The position numbers were made by a program, and so were the translations under genes. DNA of 57,315 bases, taken from assembly GCF_900111405.1 (NCBI RefSeq), contig NZ_FOHJ01000008.1, positions 1 to 57,315 of the forward strand, given 5' to 3'. Origin of the DNA: Salinibacillus kushneri (GTDB lineage Bacteria; Bacillota; Bacilli; Bacillales; Alkalibacillaceae). The notes beneath the pieces were generated by a model. It was given only the letters and a program-made list of their open reading frames with translations. It did no database searches and had not been told where the DNA came from. This document shows positions 44,783 through 54,220 of the stretch, in pieces. The stretch's first letter is position 1. Every line of letters begins with the position of its first letter.

Positions 44783-45274
44783 TTAATACCCTGTATCCTG
44801 GCGCTGATGATTAACTTCATTTTTGTTTACGTAAGCTCTTTTAATCATTTCCTCCTCAAACCCAAGACCCTCTCCTAATACTAGAAAGGAATGAAATAAT
44901 TGCTCATAAGCTGCTTCAGTCTGTTTATTTTTCAACGCAATCGTATTTTCGTATACTTGAAGAAACTCATCTGAAGTACTTGCAAGACTTTCCTGTACTT
45001 CATTTCTTGAACCTTCATAAGAAAAGCCAAGTTCCAGTCCCAGGGAAATGATAAAATGCAAACCATCTACATATTCTTCTAAGATGGCAGCATGATCATT
45101 AGGGCCTTTATGACTCCAAAACTTAAAGCATCTTGTTTCGTTAGCTAATTCACCAACTTCAACAAGTAAAGCAAGAATTTTTTCATGAACAACATCTGTA
45201 TTTTCAAGCTGATGCTCCTGTTTAATTCGCTGATCTAATTCGTCCTGCATTTTAAATAGAAGATCCCAGTTCAT
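44783..45274 (-). CDS. Dimeric (MazG/all-alpha type) dUTPase-like pyrophosphatase
   Basis: 163 residues, all-helical. The metal-binding pattern LLVEVGELANETRCFKFWS with two Glu and EEYVDGLHFIISLGLELGF with Glu and Asp is that of the dimeric dUTPase family (dUTPase_2), which converts dUTP to dUMP and keeps uracil out of DNA. ATG at 45274 follows AAAGGAG. It sits between ysdC and ysdB, an addition relative to B. subtilis. Related all-alpha NTP pyrophosphatases with other substrates cannot be excluded. Confidence 0.8.
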   Translation of the reverse strand: MNWDLLFKMQDELDQRIKQEHQLENTDVVHEKILALLVEVGELANETRCFKFWSHKGPNDHAAILEEYVDGLHFIISLGLELGFSYEGSRNEVQESLASTSDEFLQVYENTIALKNKQTEAAYEQLFHSFLVLGEGLGFEEEMIKRAYVNKNEVNHQRQDTGY

Positions 45275-45383
45275 TATGTCTAACTCCTTTATATATATAT
45301 TGGACTAAGAATTCCTCCATACAAACATAGGTAAACAGTCCGTAAAATCTGAATTCTAATATCTACTTAATTATATCAAAAAG

Positions 45384-45410
45384 TGAAACCTTATTTCCTT
45401 ATTAACCGTA
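45384..45410 (+). promoter_or_regulatory. Sigma-W-type ECF promoter of ysdB
   Basis: TGAAAC (45384-45389), 17 bp, CGTA (45407-45410). This is the sigma-W pattern, and B. subtilis ysdB belongs to the sigma-W regulon. About 50 bp upstream of the ysdB start. Confidence 0.65.
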
Positions 45411-45459
45411 ATCATATATAATATAGTCTAAAAATTTTATTGTAGGAGTCGATTTCATC

Positions 45460-45843
45460 ATGATCATCATTTTGTTTCGCCTATTGATCATTTTCGCCAT
45501 TATCTTTTTTATCTATGCGGCCTATAAGTATATCGTAAATCCTAAACGTAAACTTGAAATCGCTCAAGAAAATCAATCCTTTTATTTTTATGATGAAGAG
45601 AATGTAAAGAAAAACTTTTTACTTACGTATAAAGGAGCTCTATTTGAAGGAGAGAAATACTTAGGAACTACAGAAACAGCCTTTGAAGTCGTTACCATCT
45701 CGGTAAGTACAAGCAATCCTGATCAATTAGTCGGGATTTCCCGCGAAGATCTTTTTTTCATAGAAAAAGAAATTCTCATCCACTATCCCCATGCAAAAGT
45801 TGAATGGCGCCACCCAATCAAAAAAATATTTACTGATGAATAG
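45460..45843 (+). CDS. ysdB: Sigma-W-controlled membrane-anchored protein YsdB
   Basis: 127 residues: one N-terminal transmembrane segment (about 3-24), then a soluble domain with NPKRKLEIAQE, VKKNFLLTYKGALFEGEKYL and GTTETAFEVV, closely matching B. subtilis YsdB. Function unknown; a link to cell-envelope stress is inferred from the sigma-W-type promoter. ATG at 45460 with TAGGAG 11 bases upstream, a longer than usual gap. Confidence 0.88.
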   Translation: MIIILFRLLIIFAIIFFIYAAYKYIVNPKRKLEIAQENQSFYFYDEENVKKNFLLTYKGALFEGEKYLGTTETAFEVVTISVSTSNPDQLVGISREDLFFIEKEILIHYPHAKVEWRHPIKKIFTDE

Positions 45844-45915
45844 AAAAGCGGAGGAGATGGACCTAGGGGCCGTAGTTGGACACAAAAAAGCGAAGATGAC
45901 TGGTCAGGCCCCGAG
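45842..45915 (+). repeat. Intergenic repeat copy, apparently rearranged
   Basis: AGAAAAGCGGAGGAGATGGA then CCTAGGGGCCGTAGTTGGAC (head and tail of the element close together, 45842-45881), followed by a second partial head AAAAAAGCGAAGATGACTGG TCAGGCCCCGAG (45883-45915). Directly adjoins the ysdB stop. Confidence 0.5.
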
Positions 45916-45959
45916 TTTATCGCATATCATAAGTTGTTTATTTAATGGAGGAAAGAGCA

Positions 45960-46235
45960 ATGCTTGAACGATTTTTCGTATCCTATATTGTTATGATGAA
46001 TGGAATTGGATTTCTAAGCATGGGGTGGGACAAGCGGAAAGCAATTAAAGGCAAATGGCGGATTTCAGAAGCAAAACTATTTCTTATTGCTTTTATTGGC
46101 GGTGCAATTGGAAGTACTTTTGGTATGTTTCTATTTAGACATAAAACAAATAAGCTGAAATTTAAAGCAGGATTTCCATTATTGACTGGGTTAACCATTG
46201 CTGCGTTATTTTCTCTATATAAGAACCTGTCATAA
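45960..46235 (+). CDS. ysdA: DUF1294 membrane protein YsdA
   Basis: 91 residues, two to three hydrophobic segments, with the DUF1294 pattern GWDKRKAIKGKWRISEAKL followed by FIGGAIGSTFGMFLFRHKTNKLKF. Function unknown. The ATG at 45960 has GGAGG eight bases upstream; an ATG five codons earlier contains that ribosome site. Orientation and vicinity to ysdB/ysdC as in B. subtilis. Confidence 0.88.
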   Translation: MLERFFVSYIVMMNGIGFLSMGWDKRKAIKGKWRISEAKLFLIAFIGGAIGSTFGMFLFRHKTNKLKFKAGFPLLTGLTIAALFSLYKNLS

Positions 46236-46291
46236 AGGCTCGTCTTATGTCATATACATGAAACAAACACCATCAGGGAAGGGGCTCTATC

Positions 46292-46903
46292 ATGGAACAG
46301 CTGACTTCTTGGGTATTTACAATCGTAGAGTCCAGTGGAATGTTTGCTCCGGTACTGTTTATTGGCATGCATTTATTAAGACCCCTTATATTCATGCCTG
46401 TTGCCTTTATTTGTGTATCAGGTGGTATATTATTTGGTATGGTATCTGGGACAATTTATTCGGTGATTGGCATTACCTTATCAAGTATTTTCTTTTATCG
46501 TTTTCTGGTATTCATGCCCAAAACCTTCAAAAGATTAGTGAGACTTAAAACGAAGATCTTAGGAAAACAAAGGCAAATTTCCAAAGGGCAAATCGTCCTG
46601 TTACGTCTAATGCCATTTATCCATTTTCATTTGTTGTCCCTGTGTATCCTGGAAATATCACGAAATTATAAGGAGTACTTTAAGCTATCATTGCTCTCAA
46701 ATGTTCCTTTAGCGGTTATTTATACATCTTTTGGTCAGTGGATTGCAAGTTTGTCACCAATGATTATGGGTGCAGTTGTAATTGCAATTCTCCCTATGAT
46801 TTACTTATTAAGACAAAAAGAGATTGTTGTGCGATGGGAAGATTTTTTCCATAAAGACGATGAAATGGGCCAAGGATCCCCCCCTATGAACAGGGTTAGT
46901 TAA
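46292..46903 (+). CDS. TVP38/TMEM64 (VTT/DedA-like) membrane protein
   Basis: 203 residues with about five membrane segments. The VTT-domain pattern is visible: an N-terminal helix, LLRPLIFMPVAFICVSGGILFG, re-entrant Gly-rich stretch, RLMPFIHFHLLSL and SNVPLAVIYTSFGQWIAS. B. subtilis YtxB is a comparable protein from the thrS region. VTT proteins are linked to lipid scrambling or export, but no role is shown here. ATG at 46292 has AAGGGGCT upstream. 56 bp after ysdA; probably co-transcribed. Confidence 0.8.
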   Translation: MEQLTSWVFTIVESSGMFAPVLFIGMHLLRPLIFMPVAFICVSGGILFGMVSGTIYSVIGITLSSIFFYRFLVFMPKTFKRLVRLKTKILGKQRQISKGQIVLLRLMPFIHFHLLSLCILEISRNYKEYFKLSLLSNVPLAVIYTSFGQWIASLSPMIMGAVVIAILPMIYLLRQKEIVVRWEDFFHKDDEMGQGSPPMNRVS

Positions 46904-46912
46904 TCATAAAAG

Positions 46913-46957
46913 AGAAGTCCCGCTGTCTAATCTATGGCAGGGGACTTCTTTTCTTTT
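46913..46957 (+). terminator. Terminator of the ysdA/TVP38 transcript
   Basis: AGAAGTCCC and CTG pair with CAG and GGACTTCT, followed by TTTCTTTTG on the plus strand. Confidence 0.85.
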
Positions 46958-46970
46958 GAAGAATGTTGTT

Positions 46971-46995
46971 CTGGACCTGACCAGTCGCTTTTCCG
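46971..46995 (-). repeat. Head fragment of the intergenic repeat
   Basis: Minus strand GGAAAAGCGACTGGTCAGGT CC matches the head of the 15793 and 45883 copies. The following 35 bases towards 47035 contain GGCCAGCATAAGC, possibly rearranged parts of the element. Confidence 0.45.
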
Positions 46996-47078
46996 TATCT
47001 TGCTGTGACTTCCAGGCTCAAGGCCAGCATAAGCTAAGAAAATGACCAAAAAAGAAAAACTTGGTTTAATACATAGTT

Positions 47079-47825
47079 TTATGGATTCATAATCCTTTGA
47101 ATAAATTGTTTAGTACGTTCTTCACTTGGATTCCTTAGTACATCTTTTGGAGAACCCTGCTCAACGATATAGCCATTATCCATAAATAAAACGCGGTCAG
47201 AAACCTGTTCAGCAAATCGCAATTCATGGGTAACAATAGCCATCGTCCATCCTTCATTGGCCAAATCTTTTATGACTTTTAATACATCCCCTACTAATTC
47301 AGGATCAAGCGCAGACGTTGGTTCATCGAATAACATTAATTCAGGTTGAATCGCTAAAGCTCTGGCAATTCCAACCCTTTGCTGCTGGCCTCCGGATAAT
47401 TGATGAGGATATAAATCCATCTTATCTGAGAGTCCAACTTTTTCTAATAAATCCCTAGCTAACGTCATGACTGCATCCTTATTCCTTTTCTGTACAATTA
47501 AAGGTCCCTCTATTACATTCTCTAACGCTGTTTTATGTGGAAATAAATTATAGGACTGAAATACCATACCAGATTTCAGACGTAAGCGCGTCATATCATT
47601 TTTCTTGATATGATCAGAAAAATGAAGCTCCAGGCCATCATCAAACGAATACGTGCCTTTATCTGGTCTTTCTAATGCATTTAAACACCGTAATAGCGTT
47701 GTCTTTCCTGAACCAGAAGGACCAATAATAGTAAGAATGTTTCCTCTCTCTATTTCCAAATTAATATCTTTGAGCACCTCTTGGTCCCCAAATGCCTTTT
47801 TTAATCCTTTTACACTTAAAAACAA
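47079..47825 (-). CDS. tcyC: Cystine ABC transporter ATP-binding protein TcyC
   Basis: Energises uptake of cystine (polar amino acid family). 248 residues: Walker A IIGPSGSGKTTLL, Q-loop MVFQSYNLFPHKTALENVIE, signature LSGGQQQRVGIARALA, Walker B LMLFDEPTSALDPE, H-loop VTHE. Closest by memory to B. subtilis TcyC (identical DPELVGDVLKVIKDLANEGW-type stretch but one residue). TTG start at 47825 is favoured because GGGAGG lies seven bases upstream; the frame is open to the tcyB stop. Confidence 0.88.
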   Translation of the reverse strand: MFLSVKGLKKAFGDQEVLKDINLEIERGNILTIIGPSGSGKTTLLRCLNALERPDKGTYSFDDGLELHFSDHIKKNDMTRLRLKSGMVFQSYNLFPHKTALENVIEGPLIVQKRNKDAVMTLARDLLEKVGLSDKMDLYPHQLSGGQQQRVGIARALAIQPELMLFDEPTSALDPELVGDVLKVIKDLANEGWTMAIVTHELRFAEQVSDRVLFMDNGYIVEQGSPKDVLRNPSEERTKQFIQRIMNP

Positions 47826-47840
47826 AAAAATTCCTCCCAC

Positions 47841-48539
47841 CTAAGACACATAACGTTCAAGGCGTTGTTCAATACGATCCTGCACAAGTGATAGGATAAA
47901 ACAAATAACCCAGTAAAGAAGTGCAGCTTCAACATAAAGCAACATAAAATCATAAGTCCGCGCAGCGATTTCCTGGGATTTTCGAAATAACTCAGTTACT
48001 AAAATTAATGATGCTAATGATGTGTCCTTTACCAGACTAATAAACGTATTTGATAATGGAGGAATAGAGACACGAGCAGCTTGAGGAAGTATAATTCGCC
48101 TTAAGGATTGCCCGTAGCTCATCCCAACAGTCTGTGCAGCTTCCCACTGTCCTTTAGGAATTGACAAAATAGATGCCCTAATCACTTCTGATGCATAGGC
48201 ACCAACATTTAGTGAAAACGCAATAATCGCACTAGGAAAGGGATTAATGGTAAAACCAAGCTGTCCTAAACCATAGAACACAATAAAGAGTTGTACAAGC
48301 ATGGGTGTTCCTCTAATAGCTGAAACATAAACCCGCGCAGGAATGGTAAGGAATTTATAACTTGATAATCGCATGATGGCGGTTATTAGAGCAAGCATAA
48401 TTCCGGTTGTAAATGAAATCAAGGTTAGAGGTATTGTTCCCTTAATGGCCCCTTGAATCATGGGCCATAAGGAATTAACAAATAAATCCCAACCTTTCAT
48501 ATTTGCTGATATAGTAAACAAAAGACTATTGAGAAACAT
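47841..48539 (-). CDS. tcyB: Cystine ABC transporter permease TcyB
   Basis: Membrane permease of the HisM/GlnP type, 232 residues with about five helices and the EAA-like loop [22 protein letters not shown] facing the ATPase (read across residues about 150-170). Start at ATG 48539, overlapping tcyA by 14 bp with GGTG close upstream; a TTG at 48548 is an alternative, so the start is uncertain. Confidence 0.85.
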   Translation of the reverse strand: MFLNSLLFTISANMKGWDLFVNSLWPMIQGAIKGTIPLTLISFTTGIMLALITAIMRLSSYKFLTIPARVYVSAIRGTPMLVQLFIVFYGLGQLGFTINPFPSAIIAFSLNVGAYASEVIRASILSIPKGQWEAAQTVGMSYGQSLRRIILPQAARVSIPPLSNTFISLVKDTSLASLILVTELFRKSQEIAARTYDFMLLYVEAALLYWVICFILSLVQDRIEQRLERYVS

Positions 48540-49341
48540 CTTCACCAAACCATTTCTTCGCGATTTCTGTTAAAGTACCATCCTCTTTCATGGCTTCCAG
48601 CTGTTCATTGAACGCTTGTACTAACTCTTCATTTCCTTTTCGAAATGCAAACGCGGTTTCAGACACCTCGTCTTGTTGTGCCGCTATTTTTATACCTGCG
48701 TCAGGCTGCTGCTGCATATAATCTAATACAGCCAATCGGTCATTTACAGTTATCTGTACACGACCTTGCTTAATCATTTCAATGGCTTGTGCCAGACCTT
48801 CAACACCCTGGATTTCAGCACCATGTTCTTTTGCTATTTTTTCATAATTACTTGTAAGAGACTGAGCAGAAGTTTTTCCCTCTATATCGTCAAACGAAGT
48901 AACATCGGTATTATCCTCAGGTACAACGACAACAGCTGATGATACAGTATAAGGATTTGAAAAATCATAGTTTTCTTTTCGCTCAGGATTAATTCCTACT
49001 TGATTTGCAATCACATCAAATCGTGCAGAGTTTAATCCAGCAAACATGGAATCCCATTGGGTTTCCATGAAATTAACCTCTATCCCCATACGTTTTGCCA
49101 CTTCTCTCATTACTTCCACATCATATCCAGTCAATTTATCTTCATCATTATGAAAAGTAAATGGAGCATAGGTTCCTTCTGTTCCGACATTAATTACACC
49201 TTTCTCCATAATTTCGTCATATAAACTTGCACCTTCTGCGTTTGTGTCCTGATTAGATGTAGAATTATCTTCATCACTTGTTCCACATGCTGCAAGTACA
49301 AGTGTTATACCTAACATCAATATCCATAATCCTTTTTTCAT
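48526..49341 (-). CDS. tcyA: Cystine-binding lipoprotein TcyA
   Basis: Extracellular solute-binding protein (family 3), 271 residues. Signal peptide [19 protein letters not shown] with lipidated Cys19; then [55 protein letters not shown] and WFGEDVS end, strongly similar to B. subtilis TcyA over its length. The ATG at 49341 has AGGGGAAA upstream; the 26 extra codons before it are not part of the protein. First gene of tcyABC. The cluster lies between the TVP38 gene and rplT, where B. subtilis has ysdA. Confidence 0.9.
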   Translation of the reverse strand: MKKGLWILMLGITLVLAACGTSDEDNSTSNQDTNAEGASLYDEIMEKGVINVGTEGTYAPFTFHNDEDKLTGYDVEVMREVAKRMGIEVNFMETQWDSMFAGLNSARFDVIANQVGINPERKENYDFSNPYTVSSAVVVVPEDNTDVTSFDDIEGKTSAQSLTSNYEKIAKEHGAEIQGVEGLAQAIEMIKQGRVQITVNDRLAVLDYMQQQPDAGIKIAAQQDEVSETAFAFRKGNEELVQAFNEQLEAMKEDGTLTEIAKKWFGEDVSQ

Positions 49342-49390
49342 GTCTATTTCCCCTATCTGTTTAGTTGGATTTCTATTTTGAACAAAATTG

Positions 49391-49419
49391 ATTATACAAA
49401 CATTCATATTCCCTTGCAA
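49391..49419 (-). promoter_or_regulatory. Sigma-A promoter of tcyABC
   Basis: Minus strand TTGCAA (49414-49419), 17-bp spacer, TATAAT (49391-49396), 50 bp upstream of tcyA. No CymR-type site was recognised. Confidence 0.7.
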
Positions 49420-49482
49420 CTAAAATGACTCTCTTATCATTATCATATCTTTATAAACGAATTATATCCACTTGAGGAACAT

Positions 49483-49546
49483 AAAAAAGACTGGATCAAT
49501 AAAGTGTACCCTTTATAGAGGTCAATTTACAGAAGCCAGTCTTTTT
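49483..49546 (-). terminator. Terminator of infC-rpmI-rplT
   Basis: AAAAAGACTGG pairs with CCAGTCTTTTTT around a long loop that has its own ATAAAG/CTTTAT pairing; T run follows on the minus strand, 13 bp after the rplT stop. Confidence 0.75.
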
Positions 49547-49559
49547 CATATTATTGTTA

Positions 49560-49916
49560 TTATTTAAGTGCTTCTTTCGCTTTTGTTACAAGGTTAGCAA
49601 AGCCTTGCTCATCGTTTACAGCTAAATCAGCAAGCATCTTACGGTTTACTTCAATGCCTGCTTCTCTTAGACCGTGCATCAAACGGCTATAAGAAATATC
49701 GTTCATACGAGCCGCTGCGTTAATACGAGCAATCCATAGTTTACGGAAATTACGTTTTCTTTGTTTACGGTCACGGTATGCATATTGACCGGACTTCATT
49801 ACTTGCTGCTTTGCTGTTTTAAATAAAGCATGCTTTGAACCATAATAACCTTTCGCTAACTTTAGAACACGTTTACGACGTCTGCGTGTTACTGTACCGC
49901 CTTTTACACGTGGCAT
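49560..49916 (-). CDS. rplT: Ribosomal protein L20
   Basis: 50S assembly-initiating protein, 118 residues; very basic N-terminus ([20 protein letters not shown]) and the family pattern [17 protein letters not shown] with SYSRLMHGL. Represses its own operon through the leader RNA in Bacillus. ATG at 49916 follows AGGAGGG. Third gene of infC-rpmI-rplT. Confidence 0.98.
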   Translation of the reverse strand: MPRVKGGTVTRRRRKRVLKLAKGYYGSKHALFKTAKQQVMKSGQYAYRDRKQRKRNFRKLWIARINAAARMNDISYSRLMHGLREAGIEVNRKMLADLAVNDEQGFANLVTKAKEALK

Positions 49917-49958
49917 AGTTGTTCCCTCCTAATATTCTTATATCATCGTTGTTTTTAC

Positions 49959-50156
49959 TTACTTTTTAGGTAGCATTGAGCTAATACGCTTCATATCACT
50001 GTTTGAAACAAGTGCAGATTTACGCAATTTACGCTTTTGTTTTGTCGTTTTATTGGCAAATAAGTGACTTGTAAACGCATGTGCACGTTTTACATTTCCA
50101 TTACCAGTTTTCTTAAAACGTTTTTGTGTACCTTTATGGGTTTTCATTTTAGGCAT
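49959..50156 (-). CDS. rpmI: Ribosomal protein L35
   Basis: 65 residues, highly basic, with the L35 signature [20 protein letters not shown] and [19 protein letters not shown] at 50156 follows AAAGGAGGAT. Middle gene of infC-rpmI-rplT, 43 bp after infC. Confidence 0.98.
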   Translation of the reverse strand: MPKMKTHKGTQKRFKKTGNGNVKRAHAFTSHLFANKTTKQKRKLRKSALVSNSDMKRISSMLPKK

Positions 50157-50199
50157 AATGTTATCCTCCTTTGATTTAGTGCTGCTCTGTTACGCCAGC

Positions 50200-50718
50200 T
50201 TATTTTTCATTGGTAGGGGCAAGCATCATGAACATGTTACGACCTTCCATTTTTGGCTTGGTCTCAATCGTAGCAATATCTTTACATTCCTCAGCCATAC
50301 GCTCTAGAACCTCTTGACCAAGCTCTTTATGGGTAATAGCACGACCGCGGAATCGAACAGCTGCCTTCACCTTGTCACCTTTTTGAAGGAACTTGCGGGC
50401 ATTCCGTAATTTGGTGTTGAAATCGTGTTCCTCAATCCCAGGACTTAAGCGTACCTCTTTAATATTGATGACCTTTTGCTTCTTACGTTTCTCTTTTTCT
50501 TTCTTCTGTTGCTCGAAACGGTATTTACCATAATCCATAATTCGGCAAACAGGTGGTTTTGCGTTTGGAGCCACTAATACAAGGTCAAGATTTGCCTGGT
50601 CTGCAATTTTTAGAGCTTCCTGACGTGATTTCACGCCGATTTGTTCTCCATCTGCACCAATTAAACGGACTTCGCGTGCTCGAATTCGCTCATTAATTAA
50701 TGTTTCGCCTTTGCTAAT
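50200..50718 (-). CDS. infC: Translation initiation factor IF-3, ATT start
   Basis: Checks start-codon/initiator-tRNA pairing and keeps 30S free of 50S. 172 residues, as expected. The start is ATT at 50718: GGAGGTGG lies just before it, and the frame reads [20 protein letters not shown], the normal IF-3 N-terminus. The first in-frame ATG (50634) would remove 28 conserved residues. IF-3 discriminates against ATT, giving autoregulation as in other bacteria. C-terminal domain: [29 protein letters not shown]. Confidence 0.97.
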   Translation of the reverse strand: MSKGETLINERIRAREVRLIGADGEQIGVKSRQEALKIADQANLDLVLVAPNAKPPVCRIMDYGKYRFEQQKKEKEKRKKQKVINIKEVRLSPGIEEHDFNTKLRNARKFLQKGDKVKAAVRFRGRAITHKELGQEVLERMAEECKDIATIETKPKMEGRNMFMMLAPTNEK

Positions 50719-50970
50719 CGTAAGCCACCTCCATAAATAATTTAAAAAAGATCAGGTCTGGCAGTCCGACAATTTATCAAGAAAAGTAGAAGGGCCTCTA
50801 TTTAACCCTGCCACTAAACAAAAAAAGTGTCGGTACACATACTGCACCCACACTTCACATATTCTTCAAATAAACGAAGAAACGTTTTTTAACCTGCCAA
50901 CTGCTTTTTAGCGTCGATCAGGCGAGAAGCGGGTGCTTCTACTTTTTACATAGACCTTATTCAATTCACT
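50719..50970 (-). promoter_or_regulatory. L20-type leader RNA of infC-rpmI-rplT
   Basis: The 252-nt leader contains several long helices and a terminator-like hairpin (AGTGTGGG ... CCGACACT, then seven T, 50821-50855 on the minus strand) about 100 nt before infC. Location and layout match the Bacillus L20 leader, in which L20 binds an rRNA-like fold and promotes premature termination. I did not model the pseudoknot. Confidence 0.7.
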
Positions 50971-50976
50971 CTTAGT

Positions 50977-51006
50977 ATTATATGACGGACATGACTCATT
51001 TGTCAA
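50977..51006 (-). promoter_or_regulatory. Sigma-A promoter of infC-rpmI-rplT
   Basis: Minus strand TTGACA (51001-51006), 18-bp spacer, TATAAT (50977-50982), 44 bp after the thrS stop. Confidence 0.85.
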
Positions 51007-51050
51007 TATTTTTTACAGAGGGGATCATCATCCCCTCTATAAGAATCATT

Positions 51051-52991
51051 TTATTTAGATTTATCTGCTACATCCTCTTTCATATTTTCGATGAATGGTT
51101 GTAGCTCGATGGTCTCGGAGTCCTGCTGTCCATATTTGCGGACATTTACTGCATTTTGTTCGATTTCTTTATCCCCTACGACCAAAGCATAAGGAATCTT
51201 TTGCGTTTGTGCTTCACGAATTTTATAGCCGATTTTCTCATCTCTTTCATCGACTTCTACACGTAATCCTTCCATTCGCAGTTTATCCTGTACCTCTTTT
51301 GCATAGTCAAAATGTGCATCCATGGAAACGGGAATGATTCGTGCTTGTTCTGGTGCAAGCCAGGTTGGGAATGCTCCTTTGTATTCTTCAATAAGGAAAG
51401 CTACAAATCGCTCCATAGTAGATACGACACCGCGGTGAATAACAACGGGACGATGTTCTTTTCCATCTTCTCCAATATAAGTCAGATCAAAGCGTTCCGG
51501 GAGAAGGAAATCTAATTGCACAGTTGATAGCGTTTCATCTTTACCCATTGCTGTTTTGACCTGTACATCAAGTTTAGGACCGTAAAATGCCGCTTCACCT
51601 TCCGCTTCTACATAGTCAAGCTCCATTTCCTCCATCGTTTCTCTTAGCAGGGATTGTGCCTTATTCCACATTTCATCATTGTCAATATATTTTTCTTTAT
51701 CTTCCGGGTCACGATAGGATAAACGGAAGTAATAATCTTTAATTCCGAAATCCTTATAGACCGTTCTTATCAGATTAACCACACGGGTAAATTCATCTTT
51801 TAACTGATCTGGACGAGCAAAAATATGGGCATCATTTAGCGTCATTGCTCGCACACGCTGCAATCCTGCTAACGCTCCTGACATTTCATGACGATGCATC
51901 GTACCTAATTCTGCGATTCGTACTGGCAGGTTGCGGTAACTGTGGAGCTCATTTTTATAAACCATCATATGATGCGGACAGTTCATTGGCCGTAATACAA
52001 GGTCTTCATTATCCATTTCTAATGTTGGGAACATATCGTCCTGATAATGATCCCAATGCCCACTAGTCTTATATAAATCCACACTGCCAAGTACAGGTGT
52101 ATAAACGTGGTTATAGCCCAACCTTTCTTCAATATCTACAATATAGCGTTCAATAGTACGGCGAATCGTTGCCCCTTTAGGTAACCATAGAGGCAGACCT
52201 TGTCCGACTTTTTGATTAACTGTAAATAAATCTAATTCTTTTCCAATCTTACGATGGTCCCGTTCCTTTGCTTCCTCAAGCATCTTCAAATACTCTTCTA
52301 ACTGACCTTTCTTCTCAAAGGCAGTTCCATAAATACGTTGAAGCATCTTGTTATCACTATCTCCACGCCAGTAAGCACCGGAAATATTCAAGAGCTTAAA
52401 CACTTTGATTTTACCCGTATGAGGAACATGGGGACCTCGGCATAAATCAAAGAACTCTCCCTGTTTGTAAATCGTAATCGGCTCACCTTCTGGAATATCA
52501 TCAATGAGCTCCAGTTTTAAGTTATCGCCAATTTCACGATACATTTCCTTAGCTTCCTCACGACTCACTTCCACTCTTTGAACCTCGTGAGCTTCATCTA
52601 CAATTTTTTTCATCTCTTTCTCGATTTTCTCTAAGTCTTCTGGAGTTATTTTCTCTTCCATATCAAGGTCGTAATAAAAGCCATTTTCGATAACAGGTCC
52701 TACTCCAAGCTTAACATTCTTATATAATCGTTTAATCGCCTGAGCCATAAGGTGAGCTGTTGAATGACGAAGGATATCTATCCCTTCCTCATCACGTAAC
52801 GTCACAATTTCAACACTCGCATCCTCGTGAACTGGTCTGCGTAAATCATAAAGCTCGCCATTTACCTTTCCAGCTAAAGCTTGCTTTTTAAGACCAGGGC
52901 TTATGGATTGAGCAATATCTTCACTCGTGGTACCTTCAGGAAATTCCTTTACAGCACCATCAGGGAATGTAATCTTTACTTGTTCAGCCAT
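51051..52991 (-). CDS. thrS: Threonyl-tRNA synthetase
   Basis: Class II synthetase, 646 residues: N-terminal TGS domain ([17 protein letters not shown]), editing domain with [10 protein letters not shown] and the Cys/His site [12 protein letters not shown], catalytic core with motif 2 [12 protein letters not shown] ... [15 protein letters not shown] and motif 3 [17 protein letters not shown], and anticodon-binding C-terminus. Zinc ligands Cys and two His are kept. ATG at 52991 (MAEQVKITF) has AAGGAG eight bases upstream; a GTG three codons earlier is less likely. Controlled by a T-box. Confidence 0.97.
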   Translation of the reverse strand: MAEQVKITFPDGAVKEFPEGTTSEDIAQSISPGLKKQALAGKVNGELYDLRRPVHEDASVEIVTLRDEEGIDILRHSTAHLMAQAIKRLYKNVKLGVGPVIENGFYYDLDMEEKITPEDLEKIEKEMKKIVDEAHEVQRVEVSREEAKEMYREIGDNLKLELIDDIPEGEPITIYKQGEFFDLCRGPHVPHTGKIKVFKLLNISGAYWRGDSDNKMLQRIYGTAFEKKGQLEEYLKMLEEAKERDHRKIGKELDLFTVNQKVGQGLPLWLPKGATIRRTIERYIVDIEERLGYNHVYTPVLGSVDLYKTSGHWDHYQDDMFPTLEMDNEDLVLRPMNCPHHMMVYKNELHSYRNLPVRIAELGTMHRHEMSGALAGLQRVRAMTLNDAHIFARPDQLKDEFTRVVNLIRTVYKDFGIKDYYFRLSYRDPEDKEKYIDNDEMWNKAQSLLRETMEEMELDYVEAEGEAAFYGPKLDVQVKTAMGKDETLSTVQLDFLLPERFDLTYIGEDGKEHRPVVIHRGVVSTMERFVAFLIEEYKGAFPTWLAPEQARIIPVSMDAHFDYAKEVQDKLRMEGLRVEVDERDEKIGYKIREAQTQKIPYALVVGDKEIEQNAVNVRKYGQQDSETIELQPFIENMKEDVADKSK

Positions 52992-53032
52992 TTGAATCAC
53001 TCCTTTATCATTTTTAAATGGATATATACATA

Positions 53033-53290
53033 AAAAAAGCCCGTCCCTGTAAAAAGGGACGAGCTTGTTCTTACCCGTGGTTCCACCCTAGTTCCGCTAA
53101 CATGCGGCACTTATGGAATCCGTAACGTGGACCAAGCGCTGATTATTACTTCATTCATAATCAGAGTTCAAAGGTGGTAAACAATGTCTCGTCTTAGGAA
53201 GCTTGCAGCCTGTGACCTCCCTCTCTGTGAAGTCGAATTCCATTGCTCATGTCCTTATCATTACCGAATGCATTTTTTACTTTTTAATTA
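53033..53290 (-). promoter_or_regulatory. T-box leader (tRNA-Thr responsive) of thrS
   Basis: Minus strand: T-box sequence AGGGTGGAACCACGGG (53074-53089), then terminator AGCTCGTCCC/GGGACGGGCT with seven T (53033-53063). Upstream helices form Stem I-III; an ACC triplet in GTTTACCACC (near 53175-53185) is the likely Thr specifier. Confidence 0.9.
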
Positions 53291-53297
53291 TGAATGA

Positions 53298-53326
53298 ATT
53301 ATATGGATAATTAAATTTTTTGTCAA
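53298..53326 (-). promoter_or_regulatory. Sigma-A promoter of thrS
   Basis: Minus strand TTGACA (53321-53326), 17-bp spacer, TATAAT (53298-53303): consensus. The -35 overlaps the ytxC stop codon. Confidence 0.9.
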
Positions 53327-54159
53327 GCTTTTTTCCCGATAAAAGGGAATTTTTCCATCGATAATACTTTTACATGTTCCTGAAAGATGCTTTGAAGAAA
53401 GATAATTTTAGGATCTGAAGGTCTAGATGTATAAACGACAACCCTCTTTGGCGCAACACCAAGTATTGATGGTAAAGGAAATTCAGATGATAATAAATCA
53501 ATAAAATGTAAAGATTCCTTATTTTGCAGAGCCTTCAGCTCATTTGTTGTATAACGTCTTCCATCTTCTTTAAAAAAATGAAATTCGTGATGATATGTAA
53601 TCACAAGCAATTTCGTTTTTGGTTCTTTGTCTTTTAAATAATCGCGTAAACGTTGAATAAAATCCTGATAATCTTCTTCTCTTTTCCATTCCTCAATCGC
53701 ATAGCCCGTCACTTCTATCAATTGTTCCTTGAAATACTGCTGATTATTCTCCATCATAACGTCAAATGATACAATCTGATTCTGACCAATTTGCTGTTCG
53801 AATATGTAGTAAAACTCCATAGCCGATTGCAGCTCAGACTGTGTACCATAGCCTTTCGGATTTTGCATCACAGATTGTAATATAGGAATAATATGCATCA
53901 GTTCGTGTTCATCCGAAAAGTAATATACCTTTTTTAAAATATCCTTTGAGAGAGCAGGCAATCGGTATTGAATAAATACATAAAGGAGTCCATAAATCAC
54001 TTTCTCCAACATAGGTTTTTCAAACTGCCCATCTACTCTAACAAAATACGCTGGTCCCTCCCCTCTTTCAAATTGTATTCGATGCTCGTCATCGCTGTAG
54101 ATTCGATGAAAATATGCTTCTGCTTCTTCTTCGCTAAAAAAATGAATCACCAAACCCAT
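53323..54159 (-). CDS. ytxC: Sporulation-associated protein YtxC
   Basis: 278 residues, soluble, helical, YtxC family (usually next to dnaI and thrS in Bacillaceae and listed as a putative sporulation protein). No catalytic motif seen. ATG at 54159 (MGLVIHFF) has AGGG nine bases upstream; an in-frame ATG three codons earlier has the ribosome site too close. Preceded by a terminator after dnaI. Confidence 0.8.
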   Translation of the reverse strand: MGLVIHFFSEEEAEAYFHRIYSDDEHRIQFERGEGPAYFVRVDGQFEKPMLEKVIYGLLYVFIQYRLPALSKDILKKVYYFSDEHELMHIIPILQSVMQNPKGYGTQSELQSAMEFYYIFEQQIGQNQIVSFDVMMENNQQYFKEQLIEVTGYAIEEWKREEDYQDFIQRLRDYLKDKEPKTKLLVITYHHEFHFFKEDGRRYTTNELKALQNKESLHFIDLLSSEFPLPSILGVAPKRVVVYTSRPSDPKIIFLQSIFQEHVKVLSMEKFPFIGKKA

Positions 54160-54220
54160 GAACTTCATCCCTCTTTCCGATACAAACTGTTACATTATAT
54201 GGGATAAAGACAAATAAAAT

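Noticed and set aside
46198-46548. 116-residue plus-strand ORF overlapping ysdA and the TVP38 gene
   Set aside because: Out of frame with both better-supported genes, Cys/His/Tyr-rich shadow composition, no ribosome site.
50200-50634. infC starting at the first in-frame ATG
   Set aside because: It would remove 28 conserved N-terminal residues and has no ribosome site, whereas ATT at 50718 has GGAGGTGG and the full family N-terminus.
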